DNA from: Sceloporus undulatus
Taxonomy: Eukaryota; Chordata; Lepidosauria; Squamata; Phrynosomatidae
Assembly: GCF_019175285.1 (NCBI RefSeq)
Contig: NC_056527.1
Span: forward strand, 108,951,129 to 109,015,128
Length of the DNA stretch: 64,000 nt
Reading direction: 5' to 3'
The notes under the pieces were generated by a model. It ran no database searches. It saw nothing but the letters and a program-made list of their open reading frames with translations, and was not told the DNA's origin. Numbering within the stretch: the stretch's first letter is position 1; each line of letters begins with the position of its first letter. A program made the position numbers and the translations under genes. Shown here piece by piece: positions 37,401 through 51,600 of this stretch.

Positions 37401-40400
37401 AAGTGGTAGACCTCTCCGTCTTGTTAAGGGTACGAACAGAGATGGCATTACCCATTTACCCATCAGGGACAGCAGATACAGTATACATAATAGGACTCTT
37501 TCAGGAGAACTTGGCTATGGCTAGAAGTCTGAGATGAACCAGGGCACAAAGCAAAAGAGGGCAAGATAGATCTCTTAATATGTAGTTGGACTGAAACTCT
37601 CCTCAGCTTTATCTCAGATTGCCAGAGTGAAAAATGGAAAAGGCTCATGTACCTTTAACAGTTGTGTGGAACAAGGAATTTCAGCAGATGTTACTTGTTA
37701 CCTGGTTGTAAGACAAGCAAAATGGGCTGAAATTCTCTCTTTTGTACAGTTATTAAAGGTACAGGAACCCTTGGGGGGAATTTTTTAAAAAGAATGATTA
37801 TGCTGTTATTTATTTATTCATTTTGACACATCTCCCTGTGTCCAAAAATGACTTTAAGAAACTGCATACTGTTTTCAATCCACACTTTGCCACCCCTGTA
37901 CAAGAAGGTAATAACGCTTATCTCATGAAAGGTTTATTCTGATTTATGCAGCTCAGACTGCTACTAAAGACACAAGAACAAGCCAGGTCCTTTTTTTTCC
38001 TGGTCATTCAGCAACCTTCTGTGAAATTGAAAGACACAAATAAGTTATTCTTTCTTGTTTCTCCAAACTCTCTGAGTAAATAGTGAGCTTTCTCTTTCCA
38101 CAGGCCCCTCACCATCCCTGGGATACAACATAGATGCTACTCCAGCAGCCCTCTTCTCCAACATCAGCAAACAGTTTGGATATCAGGTCCTACAGATTGG
38201 GGAAGGCCCCGAAGCAAGGTAATTCCCCAGTTCACCCCCTGATGCAATAGGTGTCAAGGGTTAAAGTCAGCACACTGGGAAATGCTTAGATGTGTGTGTG
38301 TATGACCATGAGCATCTAGCCCTGGGAAGGGCAAGGCTGATCAAGCACAGCTGATGTTCATAGGCTCAAGGACACTTTGGTGCCGAGTGCACCTATGCCT
38401 GGATGATGAAACATCTGTCTGTATTGCACAGTGGGACATTTTACACTGTGGGACAGGAAGTAACTGAGTTTGGGAGACCACAAGATCTGAAGGCTATACA
38501 GTGCGCCCGCACCATACGCGGCCTTGAGCATACGCGCTCAAGCCGCGGGGGGTGCGCGGGGTGGAAGGGGCGGCGCGTCCCATTCAATTGAATGGGCACA
38601 CGTGCCCGTTGTGCCTTGCGCACACCCGTGCCGCCGCGCACGAGCCCCATTGGAAACAATGGGGCTCGAGCATAGGCGGAATTCGCCTTACACGGAGGGA
38701 TCCAGAACGGATCCCCTGCGTAAGGCAAGGACGGACTGTATAAACTCAGGGGCTTCCAGTGATTGCTTGTGGGTTTGAGTAGGAGTTGGTATTTGTTTGA
38801 TCTGTATTATACTGTTGGTGATTTGGACAGCATTCTCTAAATAAAGATAGCACTTTGGGAGACTTGGCTTGTCTGGTCATTAATCAGCTGAAGCCTGGCA
38901 TCGGTTGCTGAGAGTCCCCGGAGATTCCTGCATTCCTTCAGTTCCTGGAAGACATCCAGTTGCTGTTATCTCTGCTGAGGGCTGTGAACCACGTTTCTGA
39001 ATTTGCCATTTATACTCTGCTATATGCAAGCATTTGTTATATGGCTCAGATGAGTTGCTGACAATAGAGATGTGATTTTGCAGCTGTATTCACAGGATAA
39101 TGCCAGGATAATAGCAACTTCACATGATGTCGTTTGAAAACAATCCCACTCTTGTGGGATATTAACGGGATATTAAGGAGATTTAACGGCCATTTGTTCA
39201 CGGGATTTGGGTGCTTGCCTCCGTGTGAAAAGTCAATATGATAGTATCTTTGTAGTTGATGCCACTGATGTCCCAAGCAGATCTCCTTGGGAACCCCCCC
39301 CACACACAACACATTTTGGTTTCCACAAAGGTTTATGTTCCCTGCCAGTATACTAAACCTAACCTGAGACTAGAGATGGCTGTTGGTGATGTCATTAGGC
39401 TTTATGCATTTGGAACAACTGCAGTTGCTTGCAGCTTGTCTTTCAAACACAGAGACAAAAAATTACCTGTTTGGAAAGTAAGAGAGAAATCTTAGTTTAA
39501 AGGAGCTGTTCCCAGATAAAGGTGAAATGAAAGTATTATTTCTTAATAGAAACATTTAATCTACACTAACTGCTTCTAGTCAGAAGTGGCTGCCAAGCAG
39601 AGCGGAGGGTGAGCCTGGTACTACAATGACTGGAAGGAAAGAAGGAAGCTCCGTAAATATATAGACACACACCCATTCCCAAGGGTCTTTGCAAGTTGCA
39701 GCAAGAAATCAGTGAAGCCTTGGAAGTTGTATCAAGTTGCGCTCTTCTAGCAAAGCTTGATATTTGCTCATAGCCATTATTCATGCCTGGAGCTAAGCCC
39801 TGTAAACTGTAAATATGCACCCTCATCTCCATCTGGAGATGACAAATTGAAAACTAGAAACACAGGGCAGACCCTGAGGATCTGACTACTGTACTCTAAA
39901 CCTCAAACCATTTCTGAGAAGACAGGTAAGCATATGCCCCACCACATGTTTGTTTTGCTGGAAAAGAGGAATCCCAGACATGTGCTTTGCTGCTTTCACT
40001 ATTTTGGATTTTCAGTTTCTGAGACTAGTATGATCACACCTGTTAGATTCATTCAGTGTGTATGGGAGAAAGCCATCTAATATGTTCCTCTTTTCATTGA
40101 GGAAGTGAGAGTTAAAGGTTGTGGATGGAAAAGTTGTGGTGTGGAATAAAATTGGCACCCTTTATATTATAGTCGGGGGTCAGAGCTTCTTTATACAGTT
40201 ACTGTACATCATGATGCCAGAAATTGTTTCTGTATGTCTAACATGCCCTCCAATCTGTGGTCTCTTCCAACCTCTATGATTCTATGATTCACAGATGAAA
40301 AATGGGCCACACAGCATCAGAGTGTGGTCAAGATGGCAAAAGTATTAATGAAGAAAAAAACAGCTCATGAAGAAGAACAGAGAGTGTAGCAGTTTGCTTT

Positions 40401-43400
40401 TGGAAGAGTTCTAGGGAAGGGCAAGATTTTACCCCTCTTCTCTCACCTGCTCAGTTTAATGGCGCACAAACTACTTTTGCACTTTGAATTCAGTTTGTAG
40501 TGATGGAGTAAGCCAGGAAAAAAAGGAGCAATTGAGAAAAACTGGGGCATTCTGAAAGCTGCTGGAAAAGTGGCACAACAGAGATTGGGACAATTGGAGA
40601 GTATGTGTTAATTTCAGTCTGTCACATTGCTGTCGAAGGTAGGGAACTGTGAAAAGAGGGCAATTCTATCCGGGTTTTTGAAACAGTTTTTGAGGCAAGG
40701 AAATATTTGTGGAAAGATTATGTCCTAGTATTTAACTATTCCATAATTGTATTAATTAATTTCAGGATCATTGTGGGGCCCCTGGTGAGCAGAACGCCAC
40801 AGGCAAGGTGTATCATGTGATATGCAGAAGGACAGTGTGAGGATGTTTCACTTGAAGGTGAGTTGTTGCGGGTGTGTAGGTTTTATAGACCTAGAGTAAA
40901 AGCCATTGCTGAGTCGAGGCATGATTGACAAGAGTTTGAGACAGGAACCCACCATTTTCATTTTATCATTGCATTTTATTGCTGCCTTTCCTCCAAGTTG
41001 CTTAGGAAAATCTATGTAGCATCCCATCTCCCCTGCCACAGTTTTGATTCAGTGGATTTGGTGAAGACAGTCTGCACTTGCTTGGGGATTTAGCCCTGCA
41101 TTGTGAAGACAGGTCACCACGGCTGGGATGAAACCATTTTATTTGGCCTGTGTAGATGAGTCCTCTCTCACAACTCTCTGTGGTCTCTGAGTTAATGAGA
41201 TTGCCTGGAGTTTTAGATGTGACTGAGGAGACACTCTCTTCCTCCAGCCAGCCCTGATGGTACCCAAAGTGTGTTTGTTTGGTGGATCTCTTACTGGGTT
41301 TCAACCTTGGCCAATGGCCCAAGCTTGCTGAATATTGGACTTGGAGTCCTTTCATCCTGCACAATTATATGTACTTTGATTCCGCTTTAACTACAAGTTT
41401 CATCCCACGAGATTGTAGCTTCATGTGGTATCAGAATTCTCAGCCAGAGAGCGCTAGTGCCTCCACCAAAACACAGGATTCTGTAGGATGAAGCCATGAC
41501 AGTTAAGTGTAGTTGAAGTGCCATAAACTATGTGTATGAAAGGGCCTGGTTATACAGGACAGGGATCAGGAAGGAAGGTCAGGAAGGAAGTCAGGCGCCT
41601 CCTCATCTATTACCAATTTCTTCTCTGCCTTTTTACAGGGAGCTCTGGAGTCCCCCATTTGGGGCATGACTCTGGGCAAGCGACAGTCAGGGATCTAAGA
41701 TGATTGTGAGTCTGCACTGGGATGCTGAGAGGGAGGGAGGAGTTGACAGAATAAACTGTGCTCAGGTGGGAAATGTCTTTGAACCACAACACGACAGGAC
41801 AGAAATTAGGAGGCAAAACTGTTTCCCCCTACTTGGCTCTCCTTTCTGGGGAAAAACTTTGCCACGTGTATTTCAAATGAGCTGCAAAAAAAAAAAACAA
41901 CAACAACAACCCCAAGATGGGAAAATGCTTACAACTGTTATGTTACAGAGGTTTATCACACAGAGTTTTTTTCAGCTTTTTGCAGCTCCAGATCCGACGT
42001 GACTGCGGTCCAACGATGCGAATTCACACACAACGTGGTGTTATCACACGCGATTCATTTCTATGGGGGCTCCTTCCGTGGCACTTCTGCTCATTTTGGT
42101 GAAATTGGTAACAAGCGAATTCACAGAAATCGCTTCCAAGCTCACTTTGATTTCACTCTGAATTGGTCTGATGTGGAATGCAACTTTGCTTCTGCTCTGT
42201 ATCACCACCGCACCCCCTGGGTTGCAAATTTCCCATAAGCGGCACTGCAATTTCCCCCCATTTCCTCTGGTGGCTTTCACTTCCAGGGCAACTCATTTTT
42301 TTGGGGAATATATACATGTGTGTATGTGCGGGAATTTGAATATACAGATATGTATGTAATCTATCAATCTATATATGTGTGTGGGTGTGTGTTTTGAATT
42401 GCTGAAATGGAAGGGAAAATAAAAAGGGGGATGAGGAACACAGAATATTCATGAGGCAAATATTCATGCAATCCACGCAATTACGCAAAACAAAGAACAA
42501 GAACTTGCGCATCTTTTCAGCCCAGAAACTACTGTCATGATGCGTTCAGACCCCCACTTAGCATGCCCAAGGGTGCCGATTTGATCGTTGAATCCCACCG
42601 GTGTGGTAATACAATTTGCACTCACCTGGACTTGCCTTGGATTCGATTCCCCCTTGATTCCGCAAGGGCAACCAGGTTGAATAAACCTTCACGTTATAAT
42701 GTGAATTGCATCATTGGACCCGCAGTTACCCTGGATCTGAGCTGCAAAAACCTCCGTGTAATAACACACAGTTCACTTGTAGAGTATTCCGCCTCTGCTT
42801 CTTTGATCCCTAGAAATCCTTATGGAGATTGAGCGACACTTTTTTGTGCCTGAGGAGAAAAGGCCAAATAGCATCCTTGCCCCCATTAATGCTATGTTAT
42901 GTGCTGTCAAGATAGCTTTGATGTATGTGACCCTGTGAATGGAAGTATCTCTAAGACACCCTATTATGAACTTCTTGCTCAGGTCTGGCCTTGCCTCATT
43001 GGTCTCTGCCACATATTATTTAAAGGGTCTTACACCTACAGTTTCATTAATATGGGGTACTTGTGGGGCACACGTTCATTGCCATGGGCACAATCCACTG
43101 GGAAGAGCTCGTGTGCGCTCAGTTCATGCCAGTCAGACCAATGCAGAGGGATTTCTCTTTAGATTCTGTCCCATGAGTCATATTCATCTTCTGTTGTCAA
43201 CTCTTCACCTGGGGCTTTTTTATGTTATACCGTTATGGTGCATACTTCTGCTTAACTGCCATGGCAAACATCATAAGGATTTGCTATTTCAGGTGAGATG
43301 GTTTCGAATTCTTGGCCAGAGAGCTCCTCTACTTCCTTACCAGACTACAAATCCTAGGATTCCTTAACTGTTGCCATGGGAGTTCAAGTAGAATCATAAT

Positions 43401-46400
43401 GCTAGTATGTGTGAGCTCTGAAAGAGCATCAGAAGTAGCCCATTCATTTACCTCATGGTAGGATTTTTTGATGCCTTACTGTCCAACGTCTTTTTTTGCT
43501 GCTACAGTAGAATCTTTCCTGATATTCCAGCATACCTTTCTCCATCCAATTTGGGGCATTCATATCCCTTTCCTCTTGCTGCTGCTTTGTTGTTGTGTTT
43601 ACATGAAACTGTCTCTCCTACTAGGCATGTGCGCCAGGAGCGAACAGCATTGTGACAAAAATCTCTATGTGCGGGAATCTGCTATATCTGTTTGATAACG
43701 CCAAACTGCAGGAACCCAAAAACATAACTACTGGTATCAAAGTAAGAAGGAGATGTACATTGACTGTGGGTAGAAGCCATTTCAGCCTTTCAGCAGTACC
43801 CAAAGATTTGACCTTTATTACATAAAAAAAAGAAGCCAATGTTCATAATGTGTCTTTTGCCAACCGATTTTTTCTGCATGACAAAAGACATGCTTTTACA
43901 CAACCGTCTTCCTCTGGAAGAGAACTGAAGGGCTATGATGGCTGCAGAGAGACATGGAGAAAGCTTCGACTCTCCCATCAATCAGCTTCTCTTTTCTCAT
44001 GCAATAAATTCCTAAGAACTTTTTCCAGAGTTCCTTACAGAGTTGAGCTAGAATAACTGTGTTTTTTTTAATGGTCTTGGTCTCTTCCTAATGTTTCTAG
44101 AGGTTGTGTAGATTTGTGAAGTCGAGGCTTCATGGCCGGCACATCCATAGTTTTTTGTGGTTTTTTGGCTTGTGGCCAGTTCTAGAAGATTTCTTCCTAT
44201 GTTTCGCCAGCATCTGTGTTGGTCATCTCAGAGAATTCTCTGAAGATGCCAGCCACAGATGCTGGCGAAACATCAGGAAGAAAATCTTCTAGAACATGGC
44301 CACATAGCTGAAAAACTCACAAAAACTAGGTTGTGAGATAGTTAGGAATATTTTGTTTCTTTATTATTATTATTAACCTTTATTTATGAAGCGCTGTAAA
44401 TTTACACGCGCTGTACATGCCTCTTTTGTTAGACGGTTCCCTGCCCTCAGGCTTACAATCTAAAAGACATGACACAGAAGGAGAAGGGGGTGGTGACGGG
44501 AAAGGGTTAAGAGGTCCAGCAGTTCCTCTCAACCTCCGAGGCCTGCGACCAAGGCAGATGGACTGGGGGATGGGCTTGGCTTCCTATAATGGAAGGTTTA
44601 ATCATTATCCATGGAAAATACAAATACAAAAAATGTAATTTCCTATGTCAGTAGAGCATACGCCTCTGCCTGTTCTATTCCAATTGACTCTCCTTTCTTT
44701 CCTGACAACTCAAAGTATCTGATGATCACCTCCCTTCTTATTTACATCTGATCTGTAACCTACCGTATCTCTCCCTTCACCCCACAGAGTGCCTGAAAGG
44801 GAATGTGGATCTGGTGTTTCTCTTTGATGGATCAGAAAGCATGAGCAGTGGTGACTTCAATACTATTAAGGTTTTCATGATCAATGTAATGGAGGAACTA
44901 CACAACAGCACGATACATGTAAGTTGTACTTGTTTAATAACAAGGATCATTGCCATAGCTGTGAATTGTGAGGAAGGGGAATGAAGACATTGTTCTTCCA
45001 AATGAGAATGCTGCCACCCATGATTTTTCTTTTCAGTCCCCAAATTTCTAGCACTGCAGAGAGCAAGACAGTGAAAATCATTCACACCTAGAACTGTTAT
45101 ACTGGCTGTGTTGTCATTGCCTTGGTTACTTTGCCTACTCCTTAGGCACCCCTTGGATACCTAAACTGTCTTTCTAAATGCTCAACCAAAGTTACTGCAA
45201 TGCTAGAAATGTGGGGGACTGAAGGCAAATTTCATTTGGAGGAGATAGAATTTTTCTTTGTGGAAACAATGCTCACATTTGCTCCTCCATAACTGCATCC
45301 CAACTATTGCCCAAGCCACAGTGCTTGTGAGGCATTACTTTCAGAGTAATTTCAAAGGATACTTTTATCTGACCTTATTCAGAATTTTAGGGGACACAAG
45401 ATGTCACTATCTTCCACTCTTTCCCATTTGTTGACATTTCTTTGGTTTCCTGCCATGTCTTTTAAAAATCTGTTAAAGGAGAAAAAGACAGAATAGGATT
45501 ATTGTCAGCAGTCATCATCTATCAGGAAACACTCTATTTCAGTAAAGCCTTTTCCCATATCAAGGATGCTTTCACACCAGGGCTGCACCTGCACTGCAGA
45601 AATAATGCAATTTGACACTGCTTTATAGCTCAATGCTGTGGGATTCTGGGCTTTGTAGTTTTGCAAGATGTTTAGCCTTCTCTTTCAGAAAGCTCTGATG
45701 CCACAACAAATTACAAATCCCAGGATTCCATAGCATTGAGTCATGGCAGTTAAAGCAGTATCAAACTGCATTATTTCTGCAGTGCAGATGCAGCCTATGT
45801 ATTTAATGTTGAATTGCCACGTTCCATTAATTCACTTAACATGGAGCTTTCACATAATGCTGTGTTCCTCTCCCCTTTGTTCTCAGACTAAAGTCTGAGA
45901 GCAGAAGAGGAAAGGAAACGAATGCAGTCTCCACAAGTATAGATGTCTTTGGTTCTCCCTCTCTTTCCCTTTGGAGAGATATGTGATTTTGATATGAGCA
46001 GGGATTCATCAGGCTGGTAAACTGATTACAGATTACCACCTATTCACTATAATCATTGCAGTGGGCATCATTTTATCATCTTGATTGTTATTTTAATGGA
46101 TTATTAAACTAGCATTAATAAAACACTTTCTTAGTGATAATACTTTAGAGTTTAAAAAAAGCAAAATATCAATTAAATTAGTTTCATAGTGCTATTATTC
46201 TGTGTTATGATTTTCACTGGCACATTTTCATCCCATCCCACAAATAAGCAATAAGGGGTACTTTTTGGCACAGGAATTGCACAACAGTGTATTTAGTACA
46301 GCTTCTGTTTCTTCTTCCAAATCTTTCAGTTTGCTGCCGTGCAATTTTCAGAGGATGTCAAAATTGAATTTGATTTTAACAATTATACCAGTGATCCCAA

Positions 46401-48641
46401 CCCTCAAAAGCTTTTGGCCAACGTGAAACATATGAAAAGTGTTACAGACACCTTCAGAGCCATCAAATACGTAGCGTGAGTAACTTTGTCAATGAGAGAT
46501 GGGGGGTAATAAGGTTAGGAATGTGGGCATCTTATGAGGGGAACAGGAAATGAGTTTTTAAAATGTGATGATTCAGGACTACATGGTTATTTCAAAAGAT
46601 ATCTCAGCCAGGAATCTGTCAACAGTCTGTGACCCATCTAGCTTAGAGTCTTATCGCATGAGAAAACAAAGTGGAAATGGAGCCAGAGAGTAGTGGCTTT
46701 CTTTGTGCCTTTACCACATGACGTCACAATGCTTCCGTTTTCTTTGTGTGGGAGATGATTGTAAAATGCATCTTTTTTTTCCTATTTGGAAAAATCAGTT
46801 CAAAGAAAGACATGTTCTTATGGCCATCCCCTGTGGGAAGAAAACTGAAGTGCTACAACATCATGCTGTAAGGCATGGAGAAAGTCGCTGCTCTCTGGCT
46901 CCGTTTCTGCTTTGTTTTCTCATGCAATAAAGTCATGGGTGTGAATATGAAAATGGAATACAAATGTGTTTTGAATGTTCAGTTCTATCATCCTCGGTCA
47001 GTATGACCCTTGGAGTTCTTCACAGCTCTACAGTTCCATGATTTGACATATATAGAGGATGTCATGTTGAGTAAAAGCCAATGGGGAAAAAATAATTTCT
47101 TTTATCTTAGTACAACTCCCAGAATGACCCAACCAGCATGGCCAGATGTTTTCTGGGAGTTGTAGTAAAATAAACCCAACCATCACCAAAATAATTTTTC
47201 CATGTTCTGGTGGAAGATAAATGTCACTGAATCAGACCACAACTAGCCTAAACTGTAGAGAAGCACAATGGCATTCAGGGCTTGCATCCAGATAACCTTT
47301 CCTCTTATCCACTATTACCAGAGATAACCTTTTCATTCCTGAGCGCGGCATGCGACAAGGAGCAAATAAAGTGATCATCCTCATCACTGATGGAGACGCA
47401 ACAGATAGTGACCAAGGGAGCATAGCTGCTGCCAAGAAAAAGGGGATCTTACGCCTTGTCATTGGGGTAAAGTATCCAGGAATCCTGTCCTTTGGGTCTG
47501 CAGGCAAGACCTCTCTCTCTTGAACTCAAAGGGTTCAAAGCTCTCCTTACATTTTCTGTATAAATATAGATCCAATAGAGAAAAGGGGGCCAAAAATAGT
47601 ACCTTAGCAGCTACCTTAAACAACGGGGAGGAAAGGGAAGGTGCTCAGAGAGATGAGTTGTGGGTTAAGCTGGTCAAAGGCCAAATCAGATGGACAACAA
47701 AAGAACCATGAACAGAATCTCCAGCATTTGCATTTTTTAAAAAGCAGTGGGTTGCACCTCAACCTGTATTAGGTTCGCTAAGAAAGTACAGATTAAGTTT
47801 CTTTCCCTGCACAATTTTCATGTTTGCAATCTCCTCCTAAAATACTGCTTGCTCATCAGGCAAATAGCAGTTTGGGTGTGACAATCTTGCTCAGGAAAAA
47901 TCAACTAAAGGTGACAAAGAAACTATAGGTTTTGAGTCTTCTGTTTTCAAAAGGAAGGTCAGTGCTTTAGTGCAACCCTGAATGTCTCATCTTACTGAGA
48001 TCTTGGTTCCTGGCTCTTTATTCTGCTTCCTGGTTCCAGAACCTTCATGCTTTCTTGATCTCCTTGATGCTCTCCCATTTCCAAGTATAGAAACTGCAAA
48101 ATCCTTCTATCCCTCCCTCATTTGGCTTTTTGTTTTCTCCCCAGATTGGGATTCATTTATCTCAAGATAACCTGGAAAAGCTTGCTTCCGAACCTTGGGG
48201 TGAATTTGTGAAGGTCCTTGCCAGCTTTGAGGAACTCAAAGACAGCTTCAATGAACTCCAGTCAAAGATTTATGACATTGAAGGTGGGATGATGTACAGG
48301 GAGAGGTGGGGAAGGAGGGAATGGTACTCACTAAGCGCTGTTTTTGAAATAGAATCTTAATACATGTTGTGAACAGAACTAGGGAAAATTTAAATTTTTG
48401 GACTACAATTCCAGGAGTTCAGCCAGACGTGGCACCAACCTACCTGGGAGCCAGCTTTCTCATCTAGAAGCTTTTGTTGCTCATTTCATATATCCCACTT
48501 GTTGGCTTAATTCAATTCTGTAAGGCGAATGCACCCTAAATATGTTCAAAAGGACACTCTACATCTGTATGTGATGGATACTGGTGAAGATGATAGTCAT
48601 GTTCTCTACCCACTCTTCATTTAATAATAATAATAATAATA

Positions 48642-48677
<36 letters not shown>

Positions 48678-51600
48678 TCTATACCATCCGGTGGCAAAGC
48701 CAATCTGGGCGGTGAACAACATAAAAATTTACAGAATAAAATATACATAAATATTTATACTCCCTTCCCCCCCTTAAAAAAATATTAAACACTTAAATGT
48801 ATTAAAATGGGACTTTAACAATGTATAATTATACTATCCTAAACTAAACCCCAAAACCCTCAGTAATCCTCACCATCAGGGGATGGGGCCACGAGAGGAA
48901 TAAGGGAAATCAGGGAGCCTGGGAGCCTGGGCCGGGAAAAAATTTAATCTGGAAAGGCCTGCCGGAAGAGATCCGTCTTGACAGCTTTTTTAAAGCTGTC
49001 TAAAGATGTTAACTGACGGATCTCATCCGGCAGGTTGTTCCAGAGCTTAGGGGCGACAACAGAAAATGCCCTCTGAAAAGTAGCCGCAAGTCTAGATTTT
49101 GAAGGCTGCAGCAAATTCCTCCCAGAGGAGCGGAGAGCGCGGGGAGGATTGTATGGGAGGAAGCGGTCTCTAAGATAGCTTGGACCCAAGCCATTTATGG
49201 CTTTAAAGGTGATAACCAACACCTTGTACTGGGCCCGGAAGCTGATAGGCAGCCAGTGGAAGGACCTCAAGACAGGAGTGGTGTGGTCCCTCCTAGATGT
49301 TCCTGAAACAAGCCTGGCTGCCATGTTTTGGACCAGCTGAAGTTTCCGGGTCAAGGACAAAGGTAGCCCCATGTAGAGCGCATTACAGAAGTTGAGGCGT
49401 GAGGTTACCAGCGCGTGCACAACAGTCTCAAGGTCCCTTACTTCCAGAAAAGGGCGCAGCTGGCGTATCAGCCGAGCTTGATAACGGCACTCCTGACCGT
49501 CGCATTTACCTGATTTGTCATCAGGAGCGACGAGTCAAGGAGCACCCTGGTTAAGTTTTCTCCTACTCCCATCCACCACAGTTGCTCTTTCTTGGGAGAT
49601 TAGTGTTGAGATTCAACCATCTCTGGAACAGGAGAGGACAGTGATTTCTGCTAAAATGACTCTTCCTCACACATACATCCTCATCTGCATATCTTGCAGG
49701 TACTAGTGACAGAAGCTCATTCCACCTGGAGATGTCATCCAGTGGATTCAGTGCAGATATATCCCAGGTAAGGTCAAATCTGTAAGTATGCTGGGGAATG
49801 AAGAGTCTCACAACCCAGTCTTCCACATGTATGTGCTTGGAAATAAGTACTATCGAGTTCAGAGAGACAAAGGGGCTTGACAGGCGGGCAGCTCAACACC
49901 ACCCCTCTCAGCCCTGGAAGCAGGCTGTGGCAACCACATGTCGTGGCCTGCGCATCGCGCAAAAAGAAGCCCCAAAAAAGGGCTTTTGTGCGATAGAAGG
50001 GGTGCAATAACTGCTGCGGTGCGGTGTTATGATGCCCCTTGTGCGCAGTGCTGTTTGTGCGCAGTGCTGTGGCAGTCCCCGTGTAAATGGGCACATGCCA
50101 GGATGGTGCCCTGGCAGAGGAAGAAGGGCTTGGAGCCTGTGAACGCTCAGTCCTTCTTCATCCCTAGTACGCAGACAGGCTGGCATAAAGTGCTGGTCTG
50201 TACTGCCTCAAATTCCCCAGCAAGGATGTATCCTGGGAAGCTTTTACTTGGAAGTGAGTTGCAGTTTATTTCATGGAAAGTTAGCAATAGCAATAGCATT
50301 CACATTTCTATACCGCTTATCGGTGAACTCAGCACTCCTTAAGCAGTTTACAATGTGTAAGCCAATTGCCCCCAACAAGCTGGGTACTCATTTTACCAAC
50401 CTACGGAAAGATGGAAGGCTGAGTCAACCTTGGAGCCCTGGGATCAAACTCACAACCTTGTAGCAGCAGTACTGGTATTTAACCATTGCACCACCAGGGA
50501 TCCAGGTATGGCACTTGGACTTGCTTACAAGTAGATATGTGCAGAATTGAGTTGTGCTTTGTGTACACTTGCTGGGGAAATGTCCCAAATGTTAACATTT
50601 ACATCTATACTGCCCTCTACCCATCTCATCCCTCCCTGCTGCTGCAGCTTCCTGTCCCCCTCTTTTTCTCCTAAAACCCTTTCCAGATTAGAATTCAGCA
50701 CCTGGACTAAAAATGGTCCCTCACTCTTGGGATATAGGGTTGCTGCTTCATACTCCAGGCAGTCCTCTCAAAGTTGCAAACCCTCTTATTCTCTCCACTG
50801 CAGGGCAGAGTGGTCTTGGGTGCCGTAGGAGCCGACAACTGGGCTGGTGGGCTGCTAGAACAACAGAAGGACTTCAGCAAAGAAAGGTTCATATCTACCC
50901 CCACATTCAGGAAGGAGATGGACGGGGCCTACTTGGGTGAGTAGGGAGAAAGCTGCACTTCTTTTCTCTATGCCATCAGTCTCCAAAAATGTTAATTGAT
51001 CTATTAAATTATCAGTTCAATTGTCATAGATTTCCTGACTAATACTGAAGATAATGCTAAACTTTAATGGATTAATCATTTTAGGTAGTTAGAATTCATG
51101 TAGGAAGGAGATACGAGTGTCATGCTCTCTCTGCCAGATTCAGTAAAACAGAAGAGCCTCAGGAGAAGAAAGATTAGGATTGGAGGAAATACAGTGGACC
51201 CTTGTTATACTCTGGGGTTTGGTTCCAAGTTCCCCCATGTATAACAAAATCCATGTATGCTCAAGTCTCATTAAATATAATGACATAGCAAAATGGTGTC
51301 CCTTATAAAAATGGAAAATCAAGGTTTGATATTTGAAATTTATACTTTTTTTGAACATTTTCAAACCGTGGATGCTTGAATCGGTGTATTAAAAATCCGT
51401 GTATAAGAAGGGCTGACTGTATATAGCATGGTCTTTTGTTGGCTGGGTAATGCCTTATGGGTTAGAAACAAGAAAATGAGGAATTCAGAAATCAGATGTG
51501 GAGCAGGGATGATGTGACGTGTTTGCTCAGGAGAAAGATCTCAGGCAGCTATGACCCTTTCAGAATATGAGCCCTTAAGTTCTGAAGGCACATGCTTTCC

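Larger units (their letters stand above)
25419..38103. other. ITGAL intron 1, 12.7 kb of nested repeats
   Basis: No further gene seen. It contains a TG-rich tract (about 25770-25830), BovB, CR1, L1 and L2 pieces, a TIR element of about 500 bp, at least four members of a roughly 370-bp repeat family, an 820-bp fold-back and an identical 140-bp duplication. Stretches such as 32700-33870 and 37190-38100 match nothing I recognise. Confidence 0.6.

Noticed and set aside
38499-38738. CpG island promoter of a hidden gene in ITGAL intron 2
   Set aside because: It has TA-flanked inverted ends, so a transposon explains it; no exon or donor follows.
48944-49420. 158-codon minus-strand frame as a host gene
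   Set aside because: Its motifs are those of the end of an L2/CR1-group LINE ORF2, and a LINE 3' tail follows.
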